DNA from: LBZV01 sp000993855
Lineage (GTDB): Bacteria > Patescibacteriota > Microgenomatia > Curtissbacterales > GWA2-41-24
Assembly: GCA_964492425.1 (NCBI GenBank)
Contig: CAZBKB010000005.1
Coordinates: forward strand, 1-64,000
Length of the DNA stretch: 64,000 nucleotides
Reading direction: 5' to 3'
Shown here: in pieces, positions 26,192 to 35,944 of the stretch
Position numbering within the stretch: the first letter of the stretch is position 1
Layout: the number at the start of each line of letters is the position of its first letter
The notes under the pieces: generated by a model
Told to the model about the DNA's origin: nothing
What the model saw: the letters and a program-made list of their open reading frames with translations, nothing else
Database searches by the model: none
Program-made: the position numbers and the translations under genes

Positions 26192-27717
26192 ACACCAGAT
26201 GTGTCAACAATAACAATTTCCAAATCCTTAAATATTTGTTTCCAAACAACATTATTATTAGTTTGCAAACTTTCCCCAACTTGTTGAAATATCACAGCCT
26301 TACCAGGATCAGTTTGCTGTATTTGAGTAGGATAAAGACTATAAGAAGCGTAAATCCAGTCAGTAAAAATGTACCAATAACTTTTAACAGCTGGATACTT
26401 TTGCAGGGTATAAAGTTCGGTCCAGCCACCACCCTGTATTTCGCCTATCTGAGACGCTTCAATGGCAAACTTATCTTCCTTTAATACAGAAATACTTTGT
26501 CTAACTAATGCAATCTTTTTAGATAATGGATATTTAATTGAGGAATTTTGTAAAGTGTAATAATTTGCAAAGAAATAAATTAGTAAAAATAAAGGTAGTG
26601 AAATTTTTAATTTTTTTTCAAGAGCAACAAGTGTTGGAGAAATTGTCAATAGAAAAACAGGCATGATTACAAGAAAATATAGTTGACTGAAGTTAGACCG
26701 GAAGAGTCTGTTAAATAATAACATCCCAAAAATAAAACTAACGATAACTAGCCATGGTATCAACTTTGATTTGTCTGGCTTTCGCCATAAAATGAAAAGA
26801 CTCAAGCCCAACAAGGTTACCACTAGAATTTGGCTAAATGGTGAAAACATTGGAGTAGGGTAAATGCAATCCCCATGGCACCATTGAGAATCTATAAAAT
26901 GGCTTGGTTTTGTAAACAATATTCGGGTAAGTACATTTATGGCATCACTCATACCAAAAACGCTATATAATCTCCCCGGGGACAAACCTTGTCCTTCAAA
27001 TGGTTTGTTGATTGTATGTAAAAACGGACCCGACACCGCACCGTTATATCTTATTTCCGCAACACCAAACGGAAGTGCGAAAATGATTAACAAGCACACG
27101 AAAATAAACGAATACCAATGTTTAATCGGAAATTTAAAAATCACCCAGCAAACAATAATACTCAGCACCAAAACCAATAGATATAAATCCGAATGAAAAG
27201 CAAAACCGATTGGTAATGCGAGAACTGGAATAAATTTCAAATCTCCTTTTAAAACCTTAGCTAAAGATAGTACGGTAAGAATTGCTAAAAAGGGACCAGG
27301 TGTAAGTGGCCATAACCTCCTATCAAGAAGAGAAATTAGAAAAGAACAGGCATACAAAAAACTGGCTACAAGGCCAACATTACTGTCATATATAAACTTT
27401 CCACATCGAAAGATCATATAAGTAGTAGCGACACCTATAATTGATGCAACACCCTGAACTAAAACTAGGTTGAAATTTGTTAGGTAATAAAAAATGGAAA
27501 TTGCATAAAAATAATAAGGACCCATACCGAACCCCAATGTGGAATTTGGGATCAGCAAGCTTGGGGATTTATCCCAAATTATATGTCTGATTGTGGCAGT
27601 TATTATTTCATCATCACCTGTCCAAAGCTGCAGATTTGCATAATTATAGAATCTAAAAAAAATTGCAATTACAATTATTGCACCAAGGAGATAAGCAGAT
27701 CTGCTGTGTTTTTTCAT
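26179..27717 (-). CDS. GT39/PMT-like membrane glycosyltransferase
   Basis: A 512-aa GT-C protein with 'QLWTGDDEIITATIRH' (acidic motif), 'GFGMGPYYFYAISIFYYL' and 'SLLDRRLWPLTPGPFLAI', the same plan as the enzyme at 15491. It has about 11 helices and an outside C-terminal domain. It is the only minus-strand gene between 11.6 and 36 kb and sits convergent to the preceding run, which points to a separate arrival or an inversion. Substrate unknown. Confidence 0.72.
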   Translation of the reverse strand: MKKHSRSAYLLGAIIVIAIFFRFYNYANLQLWTGDDEIITATIRHIIWDKSPSLLIPNSTLGFGMGPYYFYAISIFYYLTNFNLVLVQGVASIIGVATTYMIFRCGKFIYDSNVGLVASFLYACSFLISLLDRRLWPLTPGPFLAILTVLSLAKVLKGDLKFIPVLALPIGFAFHSDLYLLVLVLSIIVCWVIFKFPIKHWYSFIFVCLLIIFALPFGVAEIRYNGAVSGPFLHTINKPFEGQGLSPGRLYSVFGMSDAINVLTRILFTKPSHFIDSQWCHGDCIYPTPMFSPFSQILVVTLLGLSLFILWRKPDKSKLIPWLVIVSFIFGMLLFNRLFRSNFSQLYFLVIMPVFLLTISPTLVALEKKLKISLPLFLLIYFFANYYTLQNSSIKYPLSKKIALVRQSISVLKEDKFAIEASQIGEIQGGGWTELYTLQKYPAVKSYWYIFTDWIYASYSLYPTQIQQTDPGKAVIFQQVGESLQTNNNVVWKQIFKDLEIVIVDTSGVKSF

Positions 27718-28069
27718 AATATTTTTATCATAAAGTATTACTTTAAGTTATAATTATTCCACCAGAAACCTATAGAAATGGCAACCCACTGAAATTGTAT
27801 AACCCTTAAAAAAGTGTATTTTGATCAAATATACGACCCATAGTATAATAGTCAGCACATGGGACGTTTGGGTGTTGTTCTAACAGTTGGCTCTCTAATC
27901 AAAATATCGCTGATAATGTGAACGAGTTTATTTTCAAACTAGATCGAAAATAGAGACGCATTTTGAAATCAAAATACGTCAAGAATTCCCATGCTGATAA
28001 ATAATTAGAAGTCATCAAAAGCTTGTTTTATGGAATAAGCGAACACAATTCTGATATCATAATTAATAT
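27718..28069 (+). promoter_or_regulatory. 352-bp gap with a strong promoter and a long leader
   Basis: TTGATC (27821-27826) and TATAAT (27844-27849) stand 17 bp apart and would start an mRNA near 27856, about 215 nt before the acyltransferase ATG. That long leader is unusual in this window. It contains only a 20-codon ORF (ATG at 27859) and no clear terminator. I recognise no riboswitch class. The rest of the gap upstream of the promoter shows nothing definite. Confidence 0.5.
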
Positions 28070-28666
28070 ATGAGAGACCGGATGGGGAATGAATTAACAA
28101 AATCTCAAGTTATTAAAAAGATCAATAATCGAATTTACTGGATATTATTAGATTTTTGGCTATATGTCCTGAATAGGCTGGCATACGATATGCCTTTACA
28201 CTTTGTGCGCAGGTTCTTTTTTACCATTTCGGGAATGAAAATAGGCAAAGATTCATTTATTCATATGTGGACGAGGGTCTATAAACCGTCCGGGATAGAA
28301 ATAGGCAACGAAACAATTATTGGTGACCATTGTTTCCTGGACGGTAGGGCAACACTTAAAATCGGCAATAACGTAGATATTGCGACGGGAGTTTTAATAT
28401 ACAACAGTGAGCACGACGTTCACTCAGATGGATTTGATCCAATAGAAGAACCGGTTGAAATTGGCGATTATGTATTTATCGGCCCGCGGGCAATAATTCT
28501 TCCCGGCGTTAAAATCGGTAAAGGTGCTGTTATCGCAGCAGGCGCAGTTGTCACATCAGATGTTGGCGATTTCCAAATAGTAGGCGGCGTTCCGGCAAAA
28601 ATCATAGGGGAGCGCAAAAACAAAAGTCCGAACTATAAACTCGGCCGCGCCAGGTTGTTTCAATAA
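28070..28666 (+). CDS. Hexapeptide-repeat acyltransferase (WbbJ/maltose-O-acetyltransferase-like)
   Basis: A 198-aa left-handed beta-helix protein: 'GIEIGNETIIGDHCFLDGRATLKIGNNVDIATGV' coils, active-site loop 'YNSEHDVHSDGFDP' with the catalytic His, and 'GPRAIILPGVKIGKGAVIAAGAVV'. It would acetylate a glycan sugar from acetyl-CoA. A hydrophobic N-terminal helix (about 25-45) may bring it to the membrane. The frame begins at an ATG at 28070; a second in-frame ATG 12 bases later is possible. It heads the operon 28070-35704. Confidence 0.82.
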   Translation: MRDRMGNELTKSQVIKKINNRIYWILLDFWLYVLNRLAYDMPLHFVRRFFFTISGMKIGKDSFIHMWTRVYKPSGIEIGNETIIGDHCFLDGRATLKIGNNVDIATGVLIYNSEHDVHSDGFDPIEEPVEIGDYVFIGPRAIILPGVKIGKGAVIAAGAVVTSDVGDFQIVGGVPAKIIGERKNKSPNYKLGRARLFQ

Positions 28667-28668
28667 GG

Positions 28669-29559
28669 ATGGATTTATCCGTTATCATTGTCAATTGGAA
28701 TACCAAAAATTTACTTGAAGATTGTTTGTCATCGATTTTCAAATTAACAAAAGGTGTAAAGTTCGAAATTATCGTCGTTGACAATGCTTCAAAGGATGGC
28801 AGTCCTCAAATGGTTAAGGCGAGGTTTTCTAAAGTTATTTTAATCAAAAACAACAACAACCGAGGTTTTACTAAAGCAAATAACCAAGGGATCAAAGTGA
28901 CAAAAGGGGAGTACATTCTCCTATTAAATTCAGACGCATACCTTATTGAAAATTCCCTAAAAAAGCTGCTAGAGGCAGTAAAATCTAAAAATAACAAAGC
29001 AGTTTTGGCTCCCCTGCTCCTAAACGAAAACAGGACAATTCAGCAATCGGTAGGCTTTTTCCCGCACTTGCCCCAGGTGTTTTTGTGGATGAGTTTTTTA
29101 GACGATTTGCCTCTAGGACAATTCCTAAATCCCTATCATGTGGACCATGATTCGTTCTACAAGAAGGAACACGTTGTTGATTGGGCAACAGGGGCGGCAC
29201 TTTTTTTCCCAAAATCAATGATTCCCAAAACTGGCCTGCTTGATGAGAAAATATTTATGTATGGTGAAGATGTTGAATGGTGCTATCGAATTAAAAAAGC
29301 CGGTTACAATATGTATTTCACACCCGAAACCAAAATCGTCCACAGCGGTCGAGGTTCGTCGGGTAAAATACTAAAAGGTGCATTAGTGGGTGAATTTATT
29401 GGCCTCAGGTATTTTTATAAAAAACACAAAGGTTATGTGGCTTTGCAAATTCTAAGAGTCTTCCTTAAAATAGGAGCATTGGCAAGAATTATTATCTTTT
29501 CCGCATTAGGAAGATTTAGACTTGCCAAGTTCTATGTTGAAGCTTTTAAAGTGGCTTGA
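28669..29559 (+). CDS. Family 2 glycosyltransferase (rhamnosyltransferase-like)
   Basis: A 296-aa GT-A enzyme with 'LSVIIVNWNTKNLLEDCL', 'VVDNASKDGS', 'NRGFTKANNQGI' and 'LLLNSDAYLI', the pattern of WcaE/RfbF-like and rhamnosyl GT2 enzymes, then 'YGEDVEWCYRIKKAGY' for the catalytic base. A C-terminal hydrophobic stretch is present. It closely resembles the GT2 at 33708 in plan. The polymerase gene starts within its 3' end. Confidence 0.83.
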   Translation: MDLSVIIVNWNTKNLLEDCLSSIFKLTKGVKFEIIVVDNASKDGSPQMVKARFSKVILIKNNNNRGFTKANNQGIKVTKGEYILLLNSDAYLIENSLKKLLEAVKSKNNKAVLAPLLLNENRTIQQSVGFFPHLPQVFLWMSFLDDLPLGQFLNPYHVDHDSFYKKEHVVDWATGAALFFPKSMIPKTGLLDEKIFMYGEDVEWCYRIKKAGYNMYFTPETKIVHSGRGSSGKILKGALVGEFIGLRYFYKKHKGYVALQILRVFLKIGALARIIIFSALGRFRLAKFYVEAFKVA

Positions 29560-31087
29560 CGATCATATCTTAGAGTTTCTGTCATTTGCCCTCATAATAC
29601 TTATTCCGCTTTATCCAAAAATTCCTCTTGCGGATATTCTACCCGGCTATATTGTCAGAATTCGTTTTGATGATCTCCTGGTTGGTTTTGCATTTCTTGT
29701 TTGGACTATCCAGGTGATGAGAAAGAAAGCTACAGTCAAAGGCAATCCGCTCATATTACCAATCTTAGCCTATATCCTCATAGGTTTTGCTTCATCTCTT
29801 TCCGCAATATTTATAACAAAAACGGTTCCACAAGAAACTCTGCATGTAAGTAAATTGTTTTTACATTGGGCCAGGAGAGTAGAGTACTTTTCGGTATTCT
29901 TTATATTTTTCTCATCAATTAAATCCCCGCGGCAGATTAGAGAGTACGTTTATCTCTCTGCAATAGCTCTTCTTGCGGTTTCCATCTATGGATTTGGACA
30001 AAAGTATTTGTATTGGCCGGCTTTTTCCACAATGAATCGTGAGTTTTCAAAAGGGATAAAGCTTTATCTGACAGAAAATGCGAGGGTACTTTCCACATTC
30101 GGCGGCCATTACGATCTAGCTGCATACTTAATGATTTTGCTTACGCTATTTGTGCCTCTCGCAATGATTGTTAAAAAATGGTTTCACAAACTCCTTTTTT
30201 TTGCAGCATCAATTACTGGTTTTTGGCTTATGATTCTTACAGTCTCGAGGACATCTTTTATCGCATATCTTGTTTCGATAACTGTTGCATATGGTCTGTT
30301 GATTTCTAAAAAAGGTTGGGTTTGGGCACTACCAAGGTGGTTTGTTGTAATTTTCCTATCCCTTGCTGTTATGTTATTTTTTGGTGACTTATCAGACCGT
30401 TTTGCTCACGTTCTAAAAGTAGATGGTATTAAAAATTTAGCGCTCAAGCCATGGACGGAGAAACCAACTGATAATAATGCTTTTTTAGAAATTGGTTCAA
30501 AATCAGACACACCACCCTCAACATCAAAACCAGGAGATGATAGCATCCAATCTAAAAAACCTTCTGATGTATATGTTGATGTACCGGAATTTGGAATAGA
30601 TGGTGTGCCTTCTTCTCTTTCAGCACGTCCTCGGGTTTATTCACAAAACGCAATTCAGTATGACCTCTCAACAGGTATACGCCTCGATTACACCTGGCCA
30701 AAAGCAATCGAAGGACTTGCCAGAAATCCACTGTTAGGTTCAGGCTACTCAACTTTGACCAAAAAGAATATAGAAGATTTTACAGAAGCCGAATCGACAG
30801 ATAACGATTTTCTGCGTGCACTTGGCGAAACAGGGCTTCTTGGCTTTTTAACATTTTATGGAATCATCGCTGTTGTCTTTTACCAGGTAGTAATTTCTTA
30901 TAAAAAAATAAAAGATATTTTCAACGCTACAATCATCGCTTCAATATTTGCTGCAATCGTTGGTCTTTTAGTTAATGCGTTTTACATAGATGTCTTTGTT
31001 GCATCAAAAGTTGCCTACACATTTTGGATAATGGTTGCCATTCTTCTTGCCACTATCAAATTCTCACAAAGCAAAACGCAGAAGTGA
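29534..31087 (+). CDS. O-antigen polymerase/ligase-like membrane protein (Wzy/WaaL family)
   Basis: A ~517-aa protein with about ten helices and a Wzy_C core: 'LTVSRTSFIAYLV' and, after a large outside loop, 'NPLLGSGYST'. The outside loop (about residues 300-380) is unusually long and rich in Pro, Ser and Asp. It would join repeat units or attach the glycan to a lipid or protein outside the membrane. The ATG at 29534 is preferred to a TTG at 29522. It overlaps the GT2 gene by 26 bp and the next gene by 4 bp (GTGA). Confidence 0.8.
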   Translation: MLKLLKWLDDHILEFLSFALIILIPLYPKIPLADILPGYIVRIRFDDLLVGFAFLVWTIQVMRKKATVKGNPLILPILAYILIGFASSLSAIFITKTVPQETLHVSKLFLHWARRVEYFSVFFIFFSSIKSPRQIREYVYLSAIALLAVSIYGFGQKYLYWPAFSTMNREFSKGIKLYLTENARVLSTFGGHYDLAAYLMILLTLFVPLAMIVKKWFHKLLFFAASITGFWLMILTVSRTSFIAYLVSITVAYGLLISKKGWVWALPRWFVVIFLSLAVMLFFGDLSDRFAHVLKVDGIKNLALKPWTEKPTDNNAFLEIGSKSDTPPSTSKPGDDSIQSKKPSDVYVDVPEFGIDGVPSSLSARPRVYSQNAIQYDLSTGIRLDYTWPKAIEGLARNPLLGSGYSTLTKKNIEDFTEAESTDNDFLRALGETGLLGFLTFYGIIAVVFYQVVISYKKIKDIFNATIIASIFAAIVGLLVNAFYIDVFVASKVAYTFWIMVAILLATIKFSQSKTQK

Positions 31088-32517
31088 AAAAAATCGAAAT
31101 TATTATAATTGGAGCAATAATTTTGCTTGCCTTTTTACTTCGCCTCTACAAAATAGACAGGCCTCTTGCAGATTGGCATTCATGGCGACAGGCAGATACG
31201 GCGGCTGTTTCACGAAATTTTGTAAAGGAAGAATTCAATTTGCTAATCCCCAAATTCGATGACATGTCCAAACAAGCAAACGGCCTTGATAACCCCAATC
31301 GCTATCGTTTTGTAGAATTCCCTATATACAACGCAATAATTGCCGTTATATGGAAGATCACAAGCGTGCAAACATTATATGCCAGGCTTACAACTGTATT
31401 GTTTACCCTTTTTTCAACATTATTCTTATATTTAATAGTCAGAAAATTCTCATCTATTCTTACAGCAGCCTTATCTGCCTTTTTCTTCGCATCAATTCCA
31501 TACAACATATTCTATTCGTCATCTATACTGCCTGGGCCCTTTATGGTTTTTTCAATTCTCGGACTATACTTTTTCTTCATCAAGTTCTTAGAAAATGAAT
31601 CCACAATATTTCTGATTCTATCGGTACTTTTTGCCAACTTGGCCCTCTTGTCTTGGCCAATAGCAATCTTCTTCTTCCTTCCTGTAATTTATCTCGCTTT
31701 CGAAAAATTCAAACTAAACATATTTAAAAATTTCAAACTTTGGGTCTTTACGATATCTTCAATTCTACCGTTTTTTGCCTGGAGAATATGGATTCTAAAT
31801 TTCCCACAAGGTATCCCAAATTGGCGTTTTGTAATAAACGAAGACAACATTCGTTTCAAAGGTGCCTTTTTTCGATGGATATTTGCGGAAAGGTTGGGAA
31901 ATTTAATACTGGCCTTCGGTGGTGTACCTCTCTTTATATTGGGCGTGGTTCTAAAGCAGGGTAAAGAAAAGCTTTTTTACTATTCCATACTCGCCTCGGG
32001 CATGCTTTACGTTATTGTTTTTGCCTCAGGGAACGTTAGACACGATTATTATCAAGTTCCGCTTGTTCCAGCGCTGTCAATCTTAATGGCCAAAGGAACA
32101 GAAATACTCGTTAGCAGGAGGTCGAGTATTTTCAACAAGTATACAAGCATCATTATCACCATTTTCTTAATTTTTCTAATGTACGCATTTGGTTACCTTC
32201 AAGTACGAGGTTATTACTGGATAAACAAACCTCAAATTTTAGAAGCCGGTGCGGCAGTAGATCGACTTTTGCCCAAAGATGCAACAGTTATTGCTCCTTA
32301 CAATGGTGATGCAGCTTTTCTATACCAGACTAACAGACACGGTTATCCTATAACAGATAGGTCACTTGAGGATTTTGTTAATCAAGGCACCAAGTATTTA
32401 GTATCCGTAGAACCCGATGACGAGGGTATCAAAAACTTGGCCGAAAAATGTAAAATCATAGAATCAAATGCCAGATATGTTATTGTCGAAATGTCCAAAG
32501 AATGCCTAAATTTCTAG
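31084..32517 (+). CDS. GT39/PMT-like membrane glycosyltransferase
   Basis: A 477-aa GT-C protein from the GTG that overlaps the upstream stop (GTGA). 'RPLADWHSWRQADTAAVSRNF' has the W-H-S-W-R-Q-A-D block seen in ArnT/PMT-like glycosyltransferases, with the acidic residue at the end, followed by 'FVEFPIYNAIIAVIW'. About ten helices and a C-terminal outside domain. A longer reading from 31024 would use residues from the upstream gene's frame and is not needed. Confidence 0.75.
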   Translation: MKKIEIIIIGAIILLAFLLRLYKIDRPLADWHSWRQADTAAVSRNFVKEEFNLLIPKFDDMSKQANGLDNPNRYRFVEFPIYNAIIAVIWKITSVQTLYARLTTVLFTLFSTLFLYLIVRKFSSILTAALSAFFFASIPYNIFYSSSILPGPFMVFSILGLYFFFIKFLENESTIFLILSVLFANLALLSWPIAIFFFLPVIYLAFEKFKLNIFKNFKLWVFTISSILPFFAWRIWILNFPQGIPNWRFVINEDNIRFKGAFFRWIFAERLGNLILAFGGVPLFILGVVLKQGKEKLFYYSILASGMLYVIVFASGNVRHDYYQVPLVPALSILMAKGTEILVSRRSSIFNKYTSIIITIFLIFLMYAFGYLQVRGYYWINKPQILEAGAAVDRLLPKDATVIAPYNGDAAFLYQTNRHGYPITDRSLEDFVNQGTKYLVSVEPDDEGIKNLAEKCKIIESNARYVIVEMSKECLNF

Positions 32518-33711
32518 ATGAAAATTTTAATGCTAACCCCATACTTGCCCTATCCTTTGGTATCCGGCGGACAAATACGTACTTACAATCTTCTAAAAAA
32601 CTTATCAAAAAAACATAAAATCACGCTAGTCTCTTTTATCCGTGAACCACGAGAAAAACAATACTTGCAATATTTACGGCCATTTTGTGAAGATATCTTA
32701 ATTTACCAAAGAAGAAAAGCCTGGTCCCTAATAAATATAATGTTGGCGGCTATAACTCCATACCCGTTTCTAGTATCCATTTATATCAGCCTTTCCCTTC
32801 GTCGGGATATTAAAGAGTTAATTGTTAAAAAAAACTTTGATCTTATTCATGCAGAAACATTTTATGTTATGCCCAATATTCCACAAACAAACGTTCCTAT
32901 TTATCTTGTCGAACAAGTTATCGAATATCTGGTCTATCAAAGATTTGTTGAGGGACTACCCTTATGGCTTATACTCTTAAAACCATTATTGCTATTCGAC
33001 GTAATAAAGATAAAATTTTGGGAGAAATATTATTGGGGTAGAGCAAAAAGGCTTGCAGCGATGTCCCAGGATGATAAAGAATTTATAGAAAACACTAGCC
33101 CCAAGCTAAAAGTTGATGTTGTCGCCAATGGGGTAGATATCGACTATTTCACCAGTACCAAAAAAGTAAAGACTAAAAACCCGACAATCCTATTTATTGG
33201 TAATTTTAAATGGTTGCCAAATAGGGATGCTGCAAAATTTTTAGCTACTGAAATCTGGCCAAAAATTAAAAAAAATTTGCCATCTGCCAAACTTTGGATT
33301 GTTGGTAAAAATCCCTCAAAAGATCTTAAAGCCTACGAGTCTCCAAGTGTAAATGTTGATGAAACGGTAGAAGACATCAGAACCGCTTATGGCAGAAGCG
33401 ATGTTCTTCTGGCACCAATTAGAAATGGCCGCGGAACAAAGTATAAAATTTTGGAAGCGATGGCGACTCGCACCCCAATTGTAGGTACATCTTTGGCAAC
33501 AGAAGGCATTAATATAAAAAATAAAATTCATGCCTTTGTAGCAGACAAATCCGAAGATCTAGCCGCAAGTACTGTACATATTCTAAAAAATAAAAAAGAA
33601 GGCGAAAAACTTGCCCAGAATGCATACAAACTTGTTGCCCAAGATTATAGTTGGGTCAAAATATCAGCAAATCTCGACAAAGTATATCGTGAAGTAGGGG
33701 GTAAAAAATGA
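32518..33711 (+). CDS. Family 4 glycosyltransferase (GRGTK subtype)
   Basis: A 397-aa GT-B enzyme: 'ILMLTPYLPYPLVSGGQIRTYNLL' N-terminal glycine loop, 'FIGNFKWLPNRDAAKFL', and 'APIRNGRGTKYKILEAMATRTPIVGT', a GT4 subtype in which the first Glu of E-x7-E is replaced within the G-R-G-T-K motif. Members often act on exopolysaccharide. It abuts the upstream stop and overlaps the GT2 gene by 4 bp. Confidence 0.82.
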   Translation: MKILMLTPYLPYPLVSGGQIRTYNLLKNLSKKHKITLVSFIREPREKQYLQYLRPFCEDILIYQRRKAWSLINIMLAAITPYPFLVSIYISLSLRRDIKELIVKKNFDLIHAETFYVMPNIPQTNVPIYLVEQVIEYLVYQRFVEGLPLWLILLKPLLLFDVIKIKFWEKYYWGRAKRLAAMSQDDKEFIENTSPKLKVDVVANGVDIDYFTSTKKVKTKNPTILFIGNFKWLPNRDAAKFLATEIWPKIKKNLPSAKLWIVGKNPSKDLKAYESPSVNVDETVEDIRTAYGRSDVLLAPIRNGRGTKYKILEAMATRTPIVGTSLATEGINIKNKIHAFVADKSEDLAASTVHILKNKKEGEKLAQNAYKLVAQDYSWVKISANLDKVYREVGGKK

Positions 33712-34607
33712 AATTATCGATTGTCATTGTCTCCTATAACGTTCAAGAGCTTTTAGATAAATGTTTAAAATCCATATATATCGCTTCTAAAAATATCGAC
33801 CATGAAATTTACGTTGTAGATAACAATTCCCAAGATGGAACAAAAGAGCTGATTATAAATAAACATCCGCGAGTGCGGTTAATTGCAAATACTCACAATA
33901 TTGGTTTTTCAAAAGCTAATAACCAGGCAATCAAGTTTGCAAAAGGGGAATATGTCCTTATCTTAAATCCGGACACTGTGCTCATGCCCGACACTCTTGT
34001 CAAAATGCTCAAGTTTATGGATCAAAAGGATGCAAAAGTAGCCATAGCAACATGTAAGATAGAGCTACCCAGTGGCTTGCTCGATCGTGATTGCAGACGC
34101 AGTTTCCCAACTCCCGCAAGAGCCCTTACACACTTCACAGGACTTTCTAAAATATTCAGGGGAACAAAAATATTTGATTCCTACTATATGGGTTATATCT
34201 CGATTAACCAAGAAACTGAGGTTGACGCTTGTGTTGGTGCTTTTATGTTTATTAGGCGCAAAATCTTAAAGGAAGTAGGCAACTTTGATGAAGACTATTT
34301 TTTCTATGGTGAAGATTTGGATCTTTGTTATCGTATACGTCAACATAATTACAAAATTTTCTATACTCCAATTACCAAAATTATTCACCACAAAGGTGCG
34401 TCATCCGGCATCAAAAAACACTCAGCCGAATTATCTAAAGCACCTGAAGAGTCTAAAAAGAGGGCAATTGTTGAATCAACACATGCAATGGAACTTTTTT
34501 ATAAAAAACATTACAAAGGTAAATACCCCCTCTTTATTACGTTTGCAGTGATAATAGCGATTGAGATTGTTAAAAATATAAGGCTTTTCAGGCATAATTT
34601 TTTATGA
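33708..34607 (+). CDS. Family 2 glycosyltransferase (rhamnosyltransferase-like)
   Basis: A 299-aa GT-A enzyme: 'LSIVIVSYNVQELLDKCL', 'VVDNNSQDGT', 'NIGFSKANNQAI', 'LILNPDTVLMPDTL', and 'YGEDLDLCYRIRQHNY'. A C-terminal hydrophobic stretch 'PLFITFAVIIAIEIV' may anchor it. Same build as the GT2 at 28669. It overlaps both neighbours by 4 bp (ATGA), so it is translated with the GT4 genes on each side. Confidence 0.85.
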   Translation: MKLSIVIVSYNVQELLDKCLKSIYIASKNIDHEIYVVDNNSQDGTKELIINKHPRVRLIANTHNIGFSKANNQAIKFAKGEYVLILNPDTVLMPDTLVKMLKFMDQKDAKVAIATCKIELPSGLLDRDCRRSFPTPARALTHFTGLSKIFRGTKIFDSYYMGYISINQETEVDACVGAFMFIRRKILKEVGNFDEDYFFYGEDLDLCYRIRQHNYKIFYTPITKIIHHKGASSGIKKHSAELSKAPEESKKRAIVESTHAMELFYKKHYKGKYPLFITFAVIIAIEIVKNIRLFRHNFL

Positions 34608-35704
34608 AGATTGGAATAGATGCAAGATTTGTGGGGCCCCAAGGAACAGGGCTAGGTAAATACACCGAAAAGCTAATCGAAAATCTTGAAAAAATCGATA
34701 CAAGAAATCAATTTTATATCTTCCTGCGCCAAAGCAACTGGTCATTTCTAAAGTTGACAGGGGGAAACTTTACAAAAGTTTTAGCAGACGTCCCCTGGTA
34801 CTCCCTGGAAGAACAGATAAAAATGGCAGGGATTTATAAATCAAAACATTTAGATCTTCTGCATGTCCCCCACTTCAATGTTCCTATCCTTTACAACCTG
34901 GTGTTTATAGTTACAATACATGATTTAATACATCATAAATTTTCGCAGGAATCAACAACAACCAAAAATCCGTTTATTTTCAAAATAAAAAGGTTTGCCT
35001 ACAAAAGGATAATCACCCATGCTGTGACAAAATCCAAAAAAATATTTGTTCCTTCAAATTATGTTAAAGAAGAAATCATCAATAACTTTAACCTCGACGC
35101 TAAAAAAATTGTTGTAACTTATGAAGCTGCAGAAGAAGAATACTCACAAGGAACAAAATCAAAAGCTTCAAAATCAAACCAGATAATTTATGTAGGCAAT
35201 ACCTATCCTCATAAAAACATAGCGAAACTTCTGGAAGCTCTAAACATTTTAAAATCAGAAATTAAAAATTTAAAATTGATCATCGTCTGTCCCCGGGATG
35301 TCTTTACAAATAGGCTGGCAAAAGAAATTACAGATAAGGGTTTAACCCAAGAAGTTGAAATTCTTCCTTATCAAAATGTAGATCAGCTAGTTAGAATTTT
35401 TGCAAAATCCAAGGCTTATATTTTTCCATCTCTGGAAGAAGGTTTCGGTATACCAGGTCTAAACGCTATGGCCGCAGGCCTGCCAGTTATTGCATCAAAT
35501 ATTCCAACCTTAAAAGAAATCTACGAAAATGCGGCTATGTACTTTAATCCAAACGACCCAAAAGACATTGCCGAAAAAATAAACCAGGTCATCGGCAGTT
35601 CAGATATCAGAAAAAGTTTGATCTTTGAAGGTGGGAAACAGGTAAAAAAATATTCATGGCTAAAAATGACCAAAGAAACCCTTGCGGTTTACCGCTCAGT
35701 CTAA
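34604..35704 (+). CDS. Family 4 glycosyltransferase with altered E-x7-E motif
   Basis: A 366-aa GT-B enzyme with 'KIGIDARFVGPQGTGLGKYTEKLI', 'VTIHDLIHHKF' and 'IIYVGNTYPHKNIAKLL'. In 'SLEEGFGIPGLNAMAAGLPVI' the second glutamate of the E-x7-E motif is Asn287, which many GT4 enzymes use to hold the donor sugar; activity may be changed. It closes the operon that began at 28070. The accessory island begins right after its stop. Confidence 0.82.
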   Translation: MKIGIDARFVGPQGTGLGKYTEKLIENLEKIDTRNQFYIFLRQSNWSFLKLTGGNFTKVLADVPWYSLEEQIKMAGIYKSKHLDLLHVPHFNVPILYNLVFIVTIHDLIHHKFSQESTTTKNPFIFKIKRFAYKRIITHAVTKSKKIFVPSNYVKEEIINNFNLDAKKIVVTYEAAEEEYSQGTKSKASKSNQIIYVGNTYPHKNIAKLLEALNILKSEIKNLKLIIVCPRDVFTNRLAKEITDKGLTQEVEILPYQNVDQLVRIFAKSKAYIFPSLEEGFGIPGLNAMAAGLPVIASNIPTLKEIYENAAMYFNPNDPKDIAEKINQVIGSSDIRKSLIFEGGKQVKKYSWLKMTKETLAVYRSV

Positions 35705-35758
35705 TTTAACAAACACAGCTTTTCAATAGAAGAATGTTAGGACGTATAATCCCAACCT

Positions 35759-35944
35759 CAAGAAGACAGCCCTCACATATGATCCTTCGACTTCGTTCAG
35801 AGCGACTGATTTCAATCTATTAGGTTTTTACTTTAGGCTGTGGAGATAGGATAATCAACATACTACTCCGACCAAATTTTAATGTCAATAATCAAAAAGT
35901 TGCAGACTAATCTATAACTTGTATAATCTTTCATTAGCCCCGAT
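35759..35944 (+). repeat. Leader block A: decayed GT4 start plus cassette leader
   Basis: This block aligns along its length with blocks B and D but is the most decayed. 'agaagacagccctc' near 35761 matches the GT4-start piece of block B. 'tttcaatct' at 35810, 'tggagata' at 35840 and 'tgtcaataatc' at 35883 match the shared leader. It ends in a promoter, TTGCAG (35900-35905) and TATAAT (35922-35927), 16 bp apart, firing into the small broken gene. Confidence 0.65.

Noticed and set aside
31024..31083. N-terminal extension of the GT39-like protein from 31024
   Set aside because: These codons lie inside the polymerase gene in another frame; the GTG at 31084 overlapping its stop gives the standard GT-C start.
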